Source: Actinomycetota bacterium
GTDB lineage: Bacteria > Actinomycetota > Acidimicrobiia > Acidimicrobiales > Microtrichaceae
Direction of reading: 5' to 3'
Length of the DNA: 6,862 nt
Assembly: GCA_018268735.1 (NCBI GenBank)
Contig: JAFDWA010000083.1
Span: 1 to 6,862, forward strand
In this document: positions 1-6,227 of the stretch, piece by piece
Position numbering within the stretch: the first letter of the stretch is position 1
Layout of the letters: every line of letters begins with the position of its first letter
Translations under genes and position numbers: made by a program
The notes under the pieces: model-generated
Told to the model about the DNA's origin: nothing
The model's database searches: none
Seen by the model: only the letters and a program-made list of their open reading frames with translations

Positions 1-1
1 A

Positions 2-553
2 CCACCAGATCCGGTCGGGATCGTCCGCCTGCGACTCGTCGGCACGGGCGGGACCTGGGACCTGTCCGGCCCGACCCGCTGCGAGCTCGTGACACCTGAG
101 GAGCGGGACCGGATCGTCGCGTCGCTGGGGGCGGATCCGCTCCGACGCGGTGCCGACGTGGCCAGCGCACGGCGCGCGTTCCTCCGGTCCTCGAAGCCGG
201 TCGGGGCCATCCTGCTCGACCAGTCGGTGATCGCCGGCATCGGCAACGTGTACCGCGCCGAGGTGCTGTTCCTGTGCGGGATCCGTCCCGACCGACCGGC
301 CCGCTCGATCACCGACGACGACTTCGAGTGCCTGTGGCGTCGGACCGTGGAGCTGATGCGCGTCGGCACGCGGCTCGGACGCATCGTGACCACCGAACCG
401 TCTGAGATCGGGCGTCCCCGGGGCCGGATGGGCGACGAGGACCGCCTCTACGTGTACCACCGGGAGCACTGCCGCCGATGTGGCTCCGACATCGCAACCA
501 TGCACATCGTTGGTCGTCCGATCTGGTTCTGCCCCACGTGCCAACCCGCTTGA
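2..553 (+). CDS. nei: Fpg/Nei-family DNA glycosylase (endonuclease VIII-like), C-terminal part, 5'-truncated by window edge
   Basis: The frame is open from base 2 with no stop, so the gene begins left of the window; the GTG at 89 is an internal codon. The visible 183 residues hold the end of the N-terminal beta-sandwich, the helix-two-turn-helix DNA-binding domain (about visible residues 65-96, with KPVGAILLDQ and the conserved IAGIGNVYRAE containing the Asn that contacts the lesion backbone), and a C-terminal zinc finger. The finger has Cys pairs at visible residues 157/160 and 177/180, with the GR...FCPTCQ signature of the beta-hairpin. Family knowledge: these bifunctional glycosylase/AP lyases excise oxidised bases using an N-terminal Pro-Glu, which is not visible here. 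The segments YVYHRE..CRRCG and WFCPTCQ resemble mycobacterial Nei1 (Rv2464c) as I remember it, so I favour Nei over Fpg. The next gene starts 51 bases downstream on the same strand. Confidence 0.93.
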   Translation, partial: PPDPVGIVRLRLVGTGGTWDLSGPTRCELVTPEERDRIVASLGADPLRRGADVASARRAFLRSSKPVGAILLDQSVIAGIGNVYRAEVLFLCGIRPDRPARSITDDDFECLWRRTVELMRVGTRLGRIVTTEPSEIGRPRGRMGDEDRLYVYHREHCRRCGSDIATMHIVGRPIWFCPTCQPA

Positions 554-604
554 TCGCTCGGGTACCGTCCAGGTCGTGGTGAGGTCGACCATCCCGCGCA
601 CGCC

Positions 605-1621
605 GTGAACGTCCACGACCTTCGGACGCCGGCGCTCGTCGTCGACGTGGACGCGCTCGACGCCAACATCGACACGATGGCGCGCGCACGGCCGGGTGGT
701 GCGCTGCGACCGCACGTCAAGGCGTTCAAGTCGACCGAGATGGCACGTCACGTCGCCGATCGCGGCGGTCATGTCGCGTTCTGCTGCGCCACGCTGCGCG
801 AGGTGGAGGGAATGGCATCGGCCGGCCTGGGCGACGACCTGCTGCTCGCCAACGAGACCCTCGACGCGGACCGCCTGCGCCGCCTGGTCGACCGGGGTGA
901 CGCGGCGGTCACCGTTGCGGTCGACTCGCCCGAGACGGTGGAGGTCGCAGCCGCGGCAGGGGTCGACGTGCTCGTCGACGTCGACGTCGGGCTCCCGAGG
1001 TGCGGTTGCCGTCCCGAGGAGGCGGGGCAGCTGGCCGAGCTCGCACGCTCTCGTGGGCTGCACGTCCGGGGGGTCATGGGCTACGAGGGCCATGCCGTCG
1101 GCAACCCCGATCGAGCGGCTCGGGCCGGGATGGTCTCGACGAGCATGGACCTGCTGCGACAGGCGCACCGCGACGTCGGGGGCGACATCGTCTCTGCGGG
1201 TGGGACCGGGACCTATGACCTCCACGACCTGGCGACCGAGGTCCAAGCCGGCTCCTACCTGTTGATGGACACCCACTACGCGCGGCTCGCCCTGCCGTTC
1301 GCCCAGGCCCTCCGACTCACGGTGACCGTCATCTCCACCTCACCGACGAAGGGGTGGGGTGTCGTCGACTGCGGGCTCAAGTCGCTCGGGATGGATCACG
1401 GCAACCCGACGATCCCCGGCTGGTCGGTGTTCTTCTGCTCCGACGAGCACACCACGTTCGTCCCTCGTGAGGGCGGTGACGGCCGGCTGCCGGCGGTCGG
1501 CGACCGGCTCCCGGTCGTGCCCGCACACGTGGATCCGACGGTCGCCTACCACGAACTGCTCCACCTGGTGCGTGGCGACGAGGTGATCGACGTCTGGCCG
1601 GTCGACCTGCGCGGGTGGTGA
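605..1621 (+). CDS. D-threonine aldolase / D-serine dehydratase-like PLP enzyme (fold type III)
   Basis: 338-residue protein with an alanine-racemase-type TIM barrel followed by a C-terminal beta domain, as in the DSD1/D-threonine aldolase family (about 340-380 residues). Visible signatures: RPHVKAFKS at 35-43 with Lys39 as the expected PLP Schiff-base lysine; DVDVGLPRCG near 125-134; YEGH at 160-163; SAGGTGTYD at 197-205, likely the phosphate-binding loop; EVQAGSYLLMD at 212-222; and PAHVDPT at 306-312. In characterised relatives the metal ligands are His-x-Cys in Zn-dependent D-serine dehydratase and His-x-Asp in D-threonine aldolase. Here His308 and Asp310 give the aldolase-type pair. The reaction is therefore probably a retro-aldol cleavage of a D-3-hydroxy amino acid to glycine and an aldehyde, but substrate cannot be fixed from sequence. 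The GTG at 605 is the only in-frame start after the stop at 551; no good Shine-Dalgarno is seen. It may be co-transcribed with the glycosylase gene. Confidence 0.88.
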   Translation: MNVHDLRTPALVVDVDALDANIDTMARARPGGALRPHVKAFKSTEMARHVADRGGHVAFCCATLREVEGMASAGLGDDLLLANETLDADRLRRLVDRGDAAVTVAVDSPETVEVAAAAGVDVLVDVDVGLPRCGCRPEEAGQLAELARSRGLHVRGVMGYEGHAVGNPDRAARAGMVSTSMDLLRQAHRDVGGDIVSAGGTGTYDLHDLATEVQAGSYLLMDTHYARLALPFAQALRLTVTVISTSPTKGWGVVDCGLKSLGMDHGNPTIPGWSVFFCSDEHTTFVPREGGDGRLPAVGDRLPVVPAHVDPTVAYHELLHLVRGDEVIDVWPVDLRGW

Positions 1622-1653
1622 CGCCGGCCTCGTCGCAGCGACGCGGTCGGTGT
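1621..1653. terminator. Stem-loop between convergent genes, candidate bidirectional terminator
   Basis: The arms 1621-1635 and 1639-1653 pair over 15 positions with one mismatch (1630/1644) and two G-T wobbles, closing a three-base loop at 1636-1638. It starts at the last base of the + strand PLP-enzyme stop codon and ends 13 bases from the stop of rdgB on the minus strand. There is no T-tract on either side, so it is not a textbook intrinsic terminator. Strong hairpins without U-tracts between convergent genes are common in high-GC actinobacteria, and this position fits that role. Function is inferred. Confidence 0.5.
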
Positions 1654-1666
1654 CCGTGTCGGTGGA

Positions 1667-2287
1667 TCAGATGACCTCGGCCAGTCCTGGCAGCAGGGCG
1701 CGCAATGCGCGACCGCGGTGTGACAGCTGGTGCTTCTCGCTCGAGGTCATCTCGGCGAAGGTCCGACCGTCGCCCTCATCGGGCACGAACACAGGGTCGT
1801 AGCCGAAGCCGCCGGTGCCGCGGGGTTGCTCGAGGATCCGGCCTTGCACCGAGCCCTCGGCGACGAGCTCGGCCTCCGATGGCTCGGAACCCGGTGGCGG
1901 AGCGACGACGATCGCGCAGCGGAACCAGCCGACGCGGTCGGCGGGAGCACGTGCGCCCGCTGCGTCGAGGCGCACCAGCAGCAGCTCCACGTTCGACCGG
2001 TCGGTCGCGTCGGGACCCGAGAACCGCGCGGAGCGCACACCGGGAGCTCCGCCGAGCGCGTCGACCTCGAGCCCCGAGTCGTCGGCGAGTGACCACTCCC
2101 CCGTCGCCGCGGCGACGGCCACCGCCTTGCGCCGGGCGTTGCCGACGAAGTCCGGAGCATCCTCGACCACCACGAGATCGGCCGGACGGGCGACGACCTC
2201 GACAGCGACGCCGCTCGCGTCGAGCAACTCCTGCAGCTCGGCCACCTTCGCTGCGTTGGTCGTGGCGAGGACCAGTCGGCGGGTCAC
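1667..2287 (-). CDS. rdgB: RdgB/HAM1-family XTP/dITP diphosphatase
   Basis: 206-residue protein, the usual family length. It hydrolyses non-canonical purine triphosphates (XTP, dITP/ITP) to monophosphate and pyrophosphate, keeping deaminated purines out of DNA and RNA. Signatures in order: LVLATTNAAKVAEL near residues 5-18 (the N-terminal T/SxNxxK nucleotide-binding motif); LADDSGLEVDALGG at 67-80 with the acidic metal/catalytic pair; APGVRSARFSG at 81-91; GTGGFGYDPVF at 157-167; and SHRGRAL at 189-195. The GTG at 2287 places the first strand immediately before the TNxxK motif. The frame stays open further upstream into rph, but the extra arginine/serine-rich residues have no place in this family. 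The start lies 22 bases after the rph stop, so the two genes are almost certainly co-transcribed. This is the same order as Rv1340-Rv1341 in M. tuberculosis. No strong ribosome-binding site is visible. Confidence 0.95.
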   Translation of the reverse strand: MTRRLVLATTNAAKVAELQELLDASGVAVEVVARPADLVVVEDAPDFVGNARRKAVAVAAATGEWSLADDSGLEVDALGGAPGVRSARFSGPDATDRSNVELLLVRLDAAGARAPADRVGWFRCAIVVAPPPGSEPSEAELVAEGSVQGRILEQPRGTGGFGYDPVFVPDEGDGRTFAEMTSSEKHQLSHRGRALRALLPGLAEVI

Positions 2288-2309
2288 CGGCGACGTGCTG
2301 CCGGCGTCG

Positions 2310-3047
2310 TCACCGACCGATCGACCGCGGCGACGGCGGCTCCGCCAGGTACTCGCGCTGCAGGTCGTGGATCCGACGGATGCCCGTCTCCGCGAGCGCG
2401 AGGAGCGAGTCGAGCTCGCCCCGGCTGAACGGAGCACCCTCCGCGGTGCCCTGCACCTCGACGAAGAGCCCCTTGCCGGTCATCACGACGTTCATGTCGG
2501 TCTCCGCCGTCGAGTCCTCGGAATACGGCAGATCGAGGACCGGGACGCCGTCGACCACGCCGACGGAGATCGCGGCGAGCTCGTCGAACAGGGGCACCGA
2601 CGACAGGAGCTCAGCTCCGACCATCCGGGTCAGGCAGTCGTGCAGCGCGAGGTACGCGCCGCTGATCGATGCAGTCCGGGTGCCGCCGTCGGCCTGCAGC
2701 ACGTCGCAGTCGATGAGGATCTGGCGCTCGCCGAGGGCCTTCATGTCGCAGACCGAGCGCAGAGCCCGTCCGATCAGCCGTTGGATCTCCTGGGTCCGCC
2801 CCTTCGGCCCTCTCGTCTCGCGGCGGATCCGCTCGGGCGACGATCCGGGCAGCATCGAGTACTCGGCGGTGACCCAGCCCTTGCCCGTGTGGCGCATCCA
2901 GCGCGGGACGTCCTCGTCGAGCATCGCAGTGCACAGCACCTTGGTGTCGCCTGCGGTCACGAGCACCGATCCCTGGGCGTACGCGGTGTAGTCACGCTGG
3001 AAGCTGAGTGGACGGAGCTCATCGGCGGCGCGTCCGTCGGGTCTCAC
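2310..3047 (-). CDS. rph: Ribonuclease PH (tRNA 3'-end phosphorolytic exoribonuclease)
   Basis: 245-residue protein of normal RNase PH length. The enzyme uses inorganic phosphate to trim nucleotides from tRNA precursor 3' ends and works as a hexameric ring. Signatures: [16 protein letters not shown] at the start; [14 protein letters not shown] at 26-39; [20 protein letters not shown] at 74-93, the arginine-rich segment that binds phosphate and [19 protein letters not shown] at 113-128; [14 protein letters not shown] at 175-188, with Asp178 and Asp184 at the conserved acidic positions; and [15 protein letters not shown] at 198-212. The GTG at 3047 is chosen because it has an AGGAG at 3056-3060 with 8-base spacing and matches the canonical RxDGR N-terminus; a longer open frame upstream has no family similarity. 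It lies 73 bases after the metallo-hydrolase gene and 22 bases before rdgB. Confidence 0.97.
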   Translation of the reverse strand: MRPDGRAADELRPLSFQRDYTAYAQGSVLVTAGDTKVLCTAMLDEDVPRWMRHTGKGWVTAEYSMLPGSSPERIRRETRGPKGRTQEIQRLIGRALRSVCDMKALGERQILIDCDVLQADGGTRTASISGAYLALHDCLTRMVGAELLSSVPLFDELAAISVGVVDGVPVLDLPYSEDSTAETDMNVVMTGKGLFVEVQGTAEGAPFSRGELDSLLALAETGIRRIHDLQREYLAEPPSPRSIGR

Positions 3048-3055
3048 GTTGGGTG

Positions 3056-3060
3056 CTCCT
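3056..3060 (-). promoter_or_regulatory. Ribosome-binding site of rph
   Basis: On the minus strand AGGAG stands 8 bases before the GTG at 3047. It is one of the two clearest Shine-Dalgarno sequences in the window, and it decides the rph start against in-frame upstream candidates reaching to 3170. Confidence 0.75.
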
Positions 3061-3120
3061 GTCGGTCGTCGGATTGCACTGCGTTCGGTCGTGGAGCCCA
3101 CGAGGTGGATCCGACCACGT

Positions 3121-3906
3121 TCACACGACGTAGGTGTGGTGGATCCTGGCGCGCTCGACCGCTGAACCATACGCGTCGGAGGCCTCTGCGACCGTCAGAT
3201 CCCACGATCCGGTCGGTGGAACGTGGGTCACCACGAGCCGTGCCACACCGTCGGCCCGAGCGAGCCGCCCCGCCTGTCCTGCGGTCATGTGCAGGTCGTC
3301 GACCTGGAAGCCGTCGGCGTCGCGCCAGGTCGCCTCGCAGATGCCGATGTCGATGCCGGCACCGAGCTCGCCGAGCGACCACGCCGGTCCGGTGTCCGCC
3401 GAGTAGGCGATCGAGCGACGGTCGAGGTCCACCCGGATGCCGAGCGTCTCAGGCGGATGGGCTGTCCGCGAGCACCTGAGGCGGAGGGCGCCGATCGACA
3501 GCTCGGACCCGTCGGAGATCACCTCGGGCAGGAAGGCGTCGCCGATGCCGTCGGGGAACACCGACTCCAGGTAGCCGAGCGTCTCGGCGGTCGAGTACAG
3601 GGGAACACCCGAGTGTCCGAGGACGTAGTGCAGCGCGTTGCGCATGACCGGGACGTCACCCCAGTGGTCGGGGTGGGAGTGGCTGACCACCACGGCGTCG
3701 AGCGTGGTCGGACGGACGTGGTGCTGGAGGCTCGAGAGGGTGCCCGGCCCGGCATCGAGCAGCACGGTCGTGCCGCCGCCTCGGACGAGGTAGCCGGAGC
3801 ACGCGTTGTCGGGCCCGGCGTAGGTGCCGGAGCATCCGAGCACCGTGACGGCGAGGTCACCGGGTCCCGGCGGGCGGGTGGGGTCGAGGGTGGCTCCGCT
3901 CACCAC
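3121..3906 (-). CDS. Metallo-beta-lactamase-fold hydrolase, Rv1339-like (putative cAMP phosphodiesterase)
   Basis: 261-residue cytoplasmic protein of the short RNase Z-like branch of the metallo-beta-lactamase fold. Visible ligand set: VTVLGCSG at 20-27; LLDAGPGT at 49-56; HSHPDH at 76-81 (the HxHxDH di-metal motif); TAHPPET with His150; YSADTGP with Asp171; [11 protein letters not shown] with His206; and THVPPTG with His228. All expected metal ligands are present, so the enzyme should be active. Its place between murI and rph matches M. tuberculosis Rv1339, reported experimentally as an atypical class II cAMP phosphodiesterase; assigning that activity here rests on family and synteny. The start overlaps the end of murI. 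GTG codons occur at 3906 and 3903; GGAG at 3915-3918 lies 8 bases from the first and 11 from the second, so 3906 is preferred. The overlap suggests translational coupling to murI. An RNA-processing role cannot be excluded. Confidence 0.9.
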   Translation of the reverse strand: MVSGATLDPTRPPGPGDLAVTVLGCSGTYAGPDNACSGYLVRGGGTTVLLDAGPGTLSSLQHHVRPTTLDAVVVSHSHPDHWGDVPVMRNALHYVLGHSGVPLYSTAETLGYLESVFPDGIGDAFLPEVISDGSELSIGALRLRCSRTAHPPETLGIRVDLDRRSIAYSADTGPAWSLGELGAGIDIGICEATWRDADGFQVDDLHMTAGQAGRLARADGVARLVVTHVPPTGSWDLTVAEASDAYGSAVERARIHHTYVV

Positions 3907-4715
3907 GAGTGCTGCTCCGCCCGGTCGAGCTCGGGGCCCAGGAGTCGTCGGCCTAGCTCCTCGAACCAGTTGACATCCCCGGTGGTGATGAAGGTGGTGA
4001 CCCCCGGCCGCCCCTCGAGCGCTGCCGCCCGGGGGCGAGCGAGGTCGAGCTCCCCGAGCACACGACGCACCTCGAACGCGGTCTCGTCCGCCGAGGACAC
4101 CAGCACCACGTCACGGCCCATCACGTCGATGAGGGTACGAGCCAGATACGGGTAGTGGGTGCAGCCGAGCAGCAGGGAGTCGATCTTCGCCTCGCGGGCA
4201 GGGGCGAGCAGGCGTTGGGCCAGGACGTGCACCTGCTCGGTGTCGAACTCGCCGCGCTCGACGAACTCCACGAAGCCGGGGCAGGCGAGCGCGACGAGGT
4301 CGACGTCGTCGGACTCCGCCTCGACAGCCCGCTGGTAGGCGCCGGAGTTGATGGTGCCGACGGTGCCGATCACGCCGACGCGTCCGGTGACCGTCGCACG
4401 CACCATGGCGGTGACCCCTGGTTCGATCACACCGATCACGGGCACCTCGAAGCGGTCCCGCAACGAGTCGAGCGCTGCTGCCGCAGCGGTGTTGCATGCG
4501 ACGACGAGGAGCTTCACGCCCCTCCGCTCGACGAGCTCCTCGGCGATCTGGTGCGCGAACCGCGCCACCTCGTCGAGCGGGCGTGGACCGTAGGGGTAGC
4601 GCCCGGTGTCGCCGAGGTAGACGATGTCCTCCTCCGGCAGGAGGTCGATGACCGCCCGGGCGACGGTCAGGCCACCGAAGCCGGAGTCGAACATCCCGAG
4701 GGGACCCTCACGCAC
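3900..4715 (-). CDS. murI: Glutamate racemase
   Basis: 271-residue cofactor-independent racemase converting L-glutamate to D-glutamate for peptidoglycan precursor synthesis in the cytoplasm. Signatures: MFDSGFGGLTVAR at 8-20, with the conserved Asp10-Ser11; GDTGRYPYG at 35-43; VVACNTAAAAAL at 71-82, with catalytic Cys74; GVIGTVGTINSGAY at 114-127; and LLLGCTHYPYL at 181-191, with catalytic Cys185 and adjacent His187. Length and motif order are those of a full, intact MurI. The GTG at 4715 is chosen because it keeps the first beta-strand before FDSG; the ATG at 4694 would delete it. No strong ribosome-binding site precedes either. The stop codon overlaps the start of the metallo-hydrolase gene. 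A 96-base gap containing a stem-loop separates it from cysM upstream, leaving room for an internal promoter. Confidence 0.97.
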   Translation of the reverse strand: MREGPLGMFDSGFGGLTVARAVIDLLPEEDIVYLGDTGRYPYGPRPLDEVARFAHQIAEELVERRGVKLLVVACNTAAAAALDSLRDRFEVPVIGVIEPGVTAMVRATVTGRVGVIGTVGTINSGAYQRAVEAESDDVDLVALACPGFVEFVERGEFDTEQVHVLAQRLLAPAREAKIDSLLLGCTHYPYLARTLIDVMGRDVVLVSSADETAFEVRRVLGELDLARPRAAALEGRPGVTTFITTGDVNWFEELGRRLLGPELDRAEQHSW

Positions 4716-4751
4716 GGTCCAACGGTACCCAGCTCGGCCGGCACGACGGAT

Positions 4752-4795
4752 CCTGGGCGAGCAATCGACCGATCCTGTTGCTCGAACGACCCAGG
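4752..4795. other. Long inverted repeat / stem-loop in the cysM-murI intergenic gap
   Basis: CCTGGGCGAGCAA at 4752-4764 pairs with TTGCTCG at 4778-4784 and CCCAGG at 4790-4795. This gives 13 base pairs interrupted by a five-base bulge (4785-4789), around a 13-base loop. It lies 16 bases after the cysM stop on the minus strand and 36 bases before the murI start. No T-tract follows. It may be a partial terminator or RNA-processing site that sets different cysM and murI levels, or an operator; the sequence alone does not decide. Confidence 0.45.
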
Positions 4796-4811
4796 TGCCG
4801 CTGCCAGGACG

Positions 4812-5759
4812 TCAGAAGTAGATGACCTTCTCGGCGTTGGCGGCGGCCTCGTCGAGGTCGAGCGTCCAGGCTCCCGTCGAGAGGTACTTCCAGCCGTAGT
4901 CGCTCACGATGAACACGATGACGCCTGAGTCGATGCGGTGAGCGACCTTGACCGCGCCGGCCAGCGCAGCCCCGGCGGAGATGCCCGAGAAGATGCCGAC
5001 ACCGGCGAGCGCACGGGTGAACTCCAGCGACTCCCTCGGCCGGACGATCGACTTGCCGTCGAGCAGGTCGTAGCCGCCCCACTTCTCGAACACAGGCGGG
5101 ATGTAGCCGTCGTCGAGGGAGCGGAGGCCCTCGACCTGCTCACCCGAGGGCGGTTCGACAGCGAACACCTTGACGGCCGGGTTCTGCTCCTTCAGGTACG
5201 TGCCGCATCCGAGGAGCGTGCCCGAGGTGCCGAGGCCGGCCACGAAGTGGGTGATGTCGGGGACGTCGGCGAAGATCTCCGGGCCGGTGGTCCGGTAGTG
5301 GGCCTTCGGATTGGCCTCGTTGCCGTACTGGTAGAGGAACACCCACTCGGGGTGCTCGTCGGCGAGCTGCTGGGCTCGACGCACCGCGCCGTTGGAGCCC
5401 TCCGCTCCCGGCGACGGGATGATCTCAGCGCCGTAGACCTCCAGGAGCTGCCGACGCTCGATCGAGACGTTCTCGGGCAGCACGATCTTGAGATGGTAGC
5501 CACGGATCCGGCAGATCATCGCGAGCGCGATCCCGGTGTTGCCCGACGACGGCTCGAGGATGGTCGCTCCGTCACGCAGCGTGCCGTCCGCTTCGGCCTC
5601 CTCGATCATCGCGAGCGCGATGCGGTCCTTGACGGACCCGCCCGGGTTCTGCCCCTCCATCTTCGCGAGGACGCGGACGCGCGGGTTGGGGCTCAGCTGG
5701 CTGACGTCGACGATGGGCGTGTTGCCGATCATGTCGAGCACGGACGAGTACACGGTCAT
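4812..5759 (-). CDS. cysM: Cysteine synthase, CysM type (probable O-phosphoserine sulfhydrylase)
   Basis: 315-residue fold-type II PLP enzyme. Signatures: MIGNTPIVDVSQLSP near 10-24; NPGGSVKDR at 38-46, with Lys44 as the PLP lysine; PSSGNTGIALAM at 70-81, the substrate-carboxylate loop; VAGLGTSGTLLG at 173-184, the PLP-phosphate loop; and FSGISAGAA at 257-265. Arg213 in GLRSLDDGY aligns with Arg220 of M. tuberculosis CysM, the residue that makes that enzyme use O-phosphoserine; O-acetylserine enzymes (CysK) have a different residue there. This alignment is from memory. It predicts synthesis of cysteine from phosphoserine with a protein-bound thiocarboxylate donor, consistent with the adjacent mec gene. 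The ATG at 5759 has GGAGG 7 bases upstream (5767-5771) and is preferred over an open frame reaching 5816. The gap to mec is 57 bases. Confidence 0.95.
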   Translation of the reverse strand: MTVYSSVLDMIGNTPIVDVSQLSPNPRVRVLAKMEGQNPGGSVKDRIALAMIEEAEADGTLRDGATILEPSSGNTGIALAMICRIRGYHLKIVLPENVSIERRQLLEVYGAEIIPSPGAEGSNGAVRRAQQLADEHPEWVFLYQYGNEANPKAHYRTTGPEIFADVPDITHFVAGLGTSGTLLGCGTYLKEQNPAVKVFAVEPPSGEQVEGLRSLDDGYIPPVFEKWGGYDLLDGKSIVRPRESLEFTRALAGVGIFSGISAGAALAGAVKVAHRIDSGVIVFIVSDYGWKYLSTGAWTLDLDEAAANAEKVIYF

Positions 5760-5766
5760 GCGATGG

Positions 5767-5771
5767 CCTCC
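5767..5771 (-). promoter_or_regulatory. Ribosome-binding site of cysM
   Basis: GGAGG on the minus strand lies 7 bases before the ATG at 5759. It fixes the cysM start and rules out the in-frame upstream starts, which would overlap the end of mec. Confidence 0.8.
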
Positions 5772-5778
5772 GAAACCT

Positions 5779-5807
5779 GACCGCCATGGTAGGGATTCCC
5801 GGCGGTC
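5779..5807. other. Inverted repeat in the mec-cysM gap (cysM leader)
   Basis: GACCGCC at 5779-5785 and GGCGGTC at 5801-5807 form a perfect 7-bp stem. The 15-base loop contains a smaller GGGATTCCC inverted repeat at 5792-5800. It ends 7 bases upstream of the cysM Shine-Dalgarno on the minus strand. A second copy of GACC at 5811-5814 could pair with GGTC at 5804-5807 instead, giving a weaker alternative fold. It could tune cysM expression or be a processing site; no known riboswitch class is recognised. Confidence 0.35.
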
Positions 5808-5816
5808 GTTGACCAC

Positions 5817-6227
5817 TCACGTGTCGAGGAACACGCGCTCCTCTGCGATCGCTCCGTCGACGATGCGGTAGGACCGCAGCATGGGCTCCTCGTCGCGCAG
5901 CGACACGATCACGTAGTGCCAGGTCGGGTCCGGAGCCGATGCGACGTCGGTCGGCGACGGGTACGCATCGGTGTGGGTGTGGCTGTGCATCACGCCGATG
6001 ACGGCGAGTCCGTCGTCATCGGCCGCCCGGTCGGCCCGCAGGTGGTCGACAGGGTGGACGGTGTACAGCACGGCGCTCTCGGCGACGTTCCGACACGGCA
6101 CGAACCGCACGACCCGGTCCGATCCGTCCGCAGGGTCCCCGACGAGGAGCCCGCACGCCTCGAGGGGCAGGCCACGGATCGCATGGGCGGACATCTCCGC
6201 ATGTATCCCGGACGGCATTCGCAGCAC
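5817..6227 (-). CDS. mec: JAMM/Mov34 metallopeptidase, Mec-like (CysO-cysteine hydrolase)
   Basis: About 136 residues forming a single stand-alone JAB1/MPN+ domain. The complete zinc-protease motif is present: Glu23 in LEACGLLVG, then HSHTHTDAYPSPTD at 81-94, giving His81, His83, Ser91 and Asp94. The motif and the tail SYRIVDGAIAEE closely resemble M. tuberculosis Mec (Rv1334, recalled motif HSHTATEAYPSRTD). Mec releases cysteine from the C-terminus of the sulfur carrier CysO. Adjacency to a CysM-type synthase supports that role, but cysO itself is not next to it. The start is uncertain. GTG at 6227 keeps a short first beta-strand (VLRMP) that aligns with the mycobacterial protein; ATG at 6218 gives 133 residues. 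Neither has a good ribosome-binding site. Mec would be the first gene of the minus-strand cluster, divergent from smpB. Confidence 0.88.
   Translation of the reverse strand: MLRMPSGIHAEMSAHAIRGLPLEACGLLVGDPADGSDRVVRFVPCRNVAESAVLYTVHPVDHLRADRAADDDGLAVIGVMHSHTHTDAYPSPTDVASAPDPTWHYVIVSLRDEEPMLRSYRIVDGAIAEERVFLDT

Noticed and set aside
2288..2437. Extension of rdgB upstream into rph
   Set aside because: The added residues are Arg/Ser-rich, overlap rph codons and have no counterpart in RdgB proteins, which start just before the TNxxK motif.
1705..2991. 428-codon + strand open frame opposite rdgB and rph
   Set aside because: Extremely arginine/serine/proline-rich translation, antisense to conserved genes; a codon-bias shadow.
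1815..3479. 554-codon open frame on the + strand opposite rdgB, rph and the metallo-hydrolase
   Set aside because: It is antisense to three well-recognised genes and its translation is low-complexity, Arg/Ser/Pro/Ala-rich with no family motif. Long antisense frames are expected at this GC content.
3223..4155. 310-codon + strand open frame opposite the metallo-hydrolase and murI
   Set aside because: No recognisable domain; it mirrors the third-position GC of the minus-strand genes.
4155..4928. 257-codon + strand open frame opposite murI and the end of cysM
   Set aside because: Antisense to catalytic parts of murI, with no motif or start signal of its own.
4938..5780. 280-codon + strand open frame opposite cysM
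   Set aside because: Its Asp/Glu/Arg/Val-rich translation is the usual complement-strand shadow, and cysM is unambiguous.
5760..5816. N-terminal extension of cysM to 5816, or a hidden cysO in this gap
   Set aside because: GGAGG before 5759 and the canonical N-terminus fix the cysM start, and 57 bases are too few for a sulfur-carrier protein.
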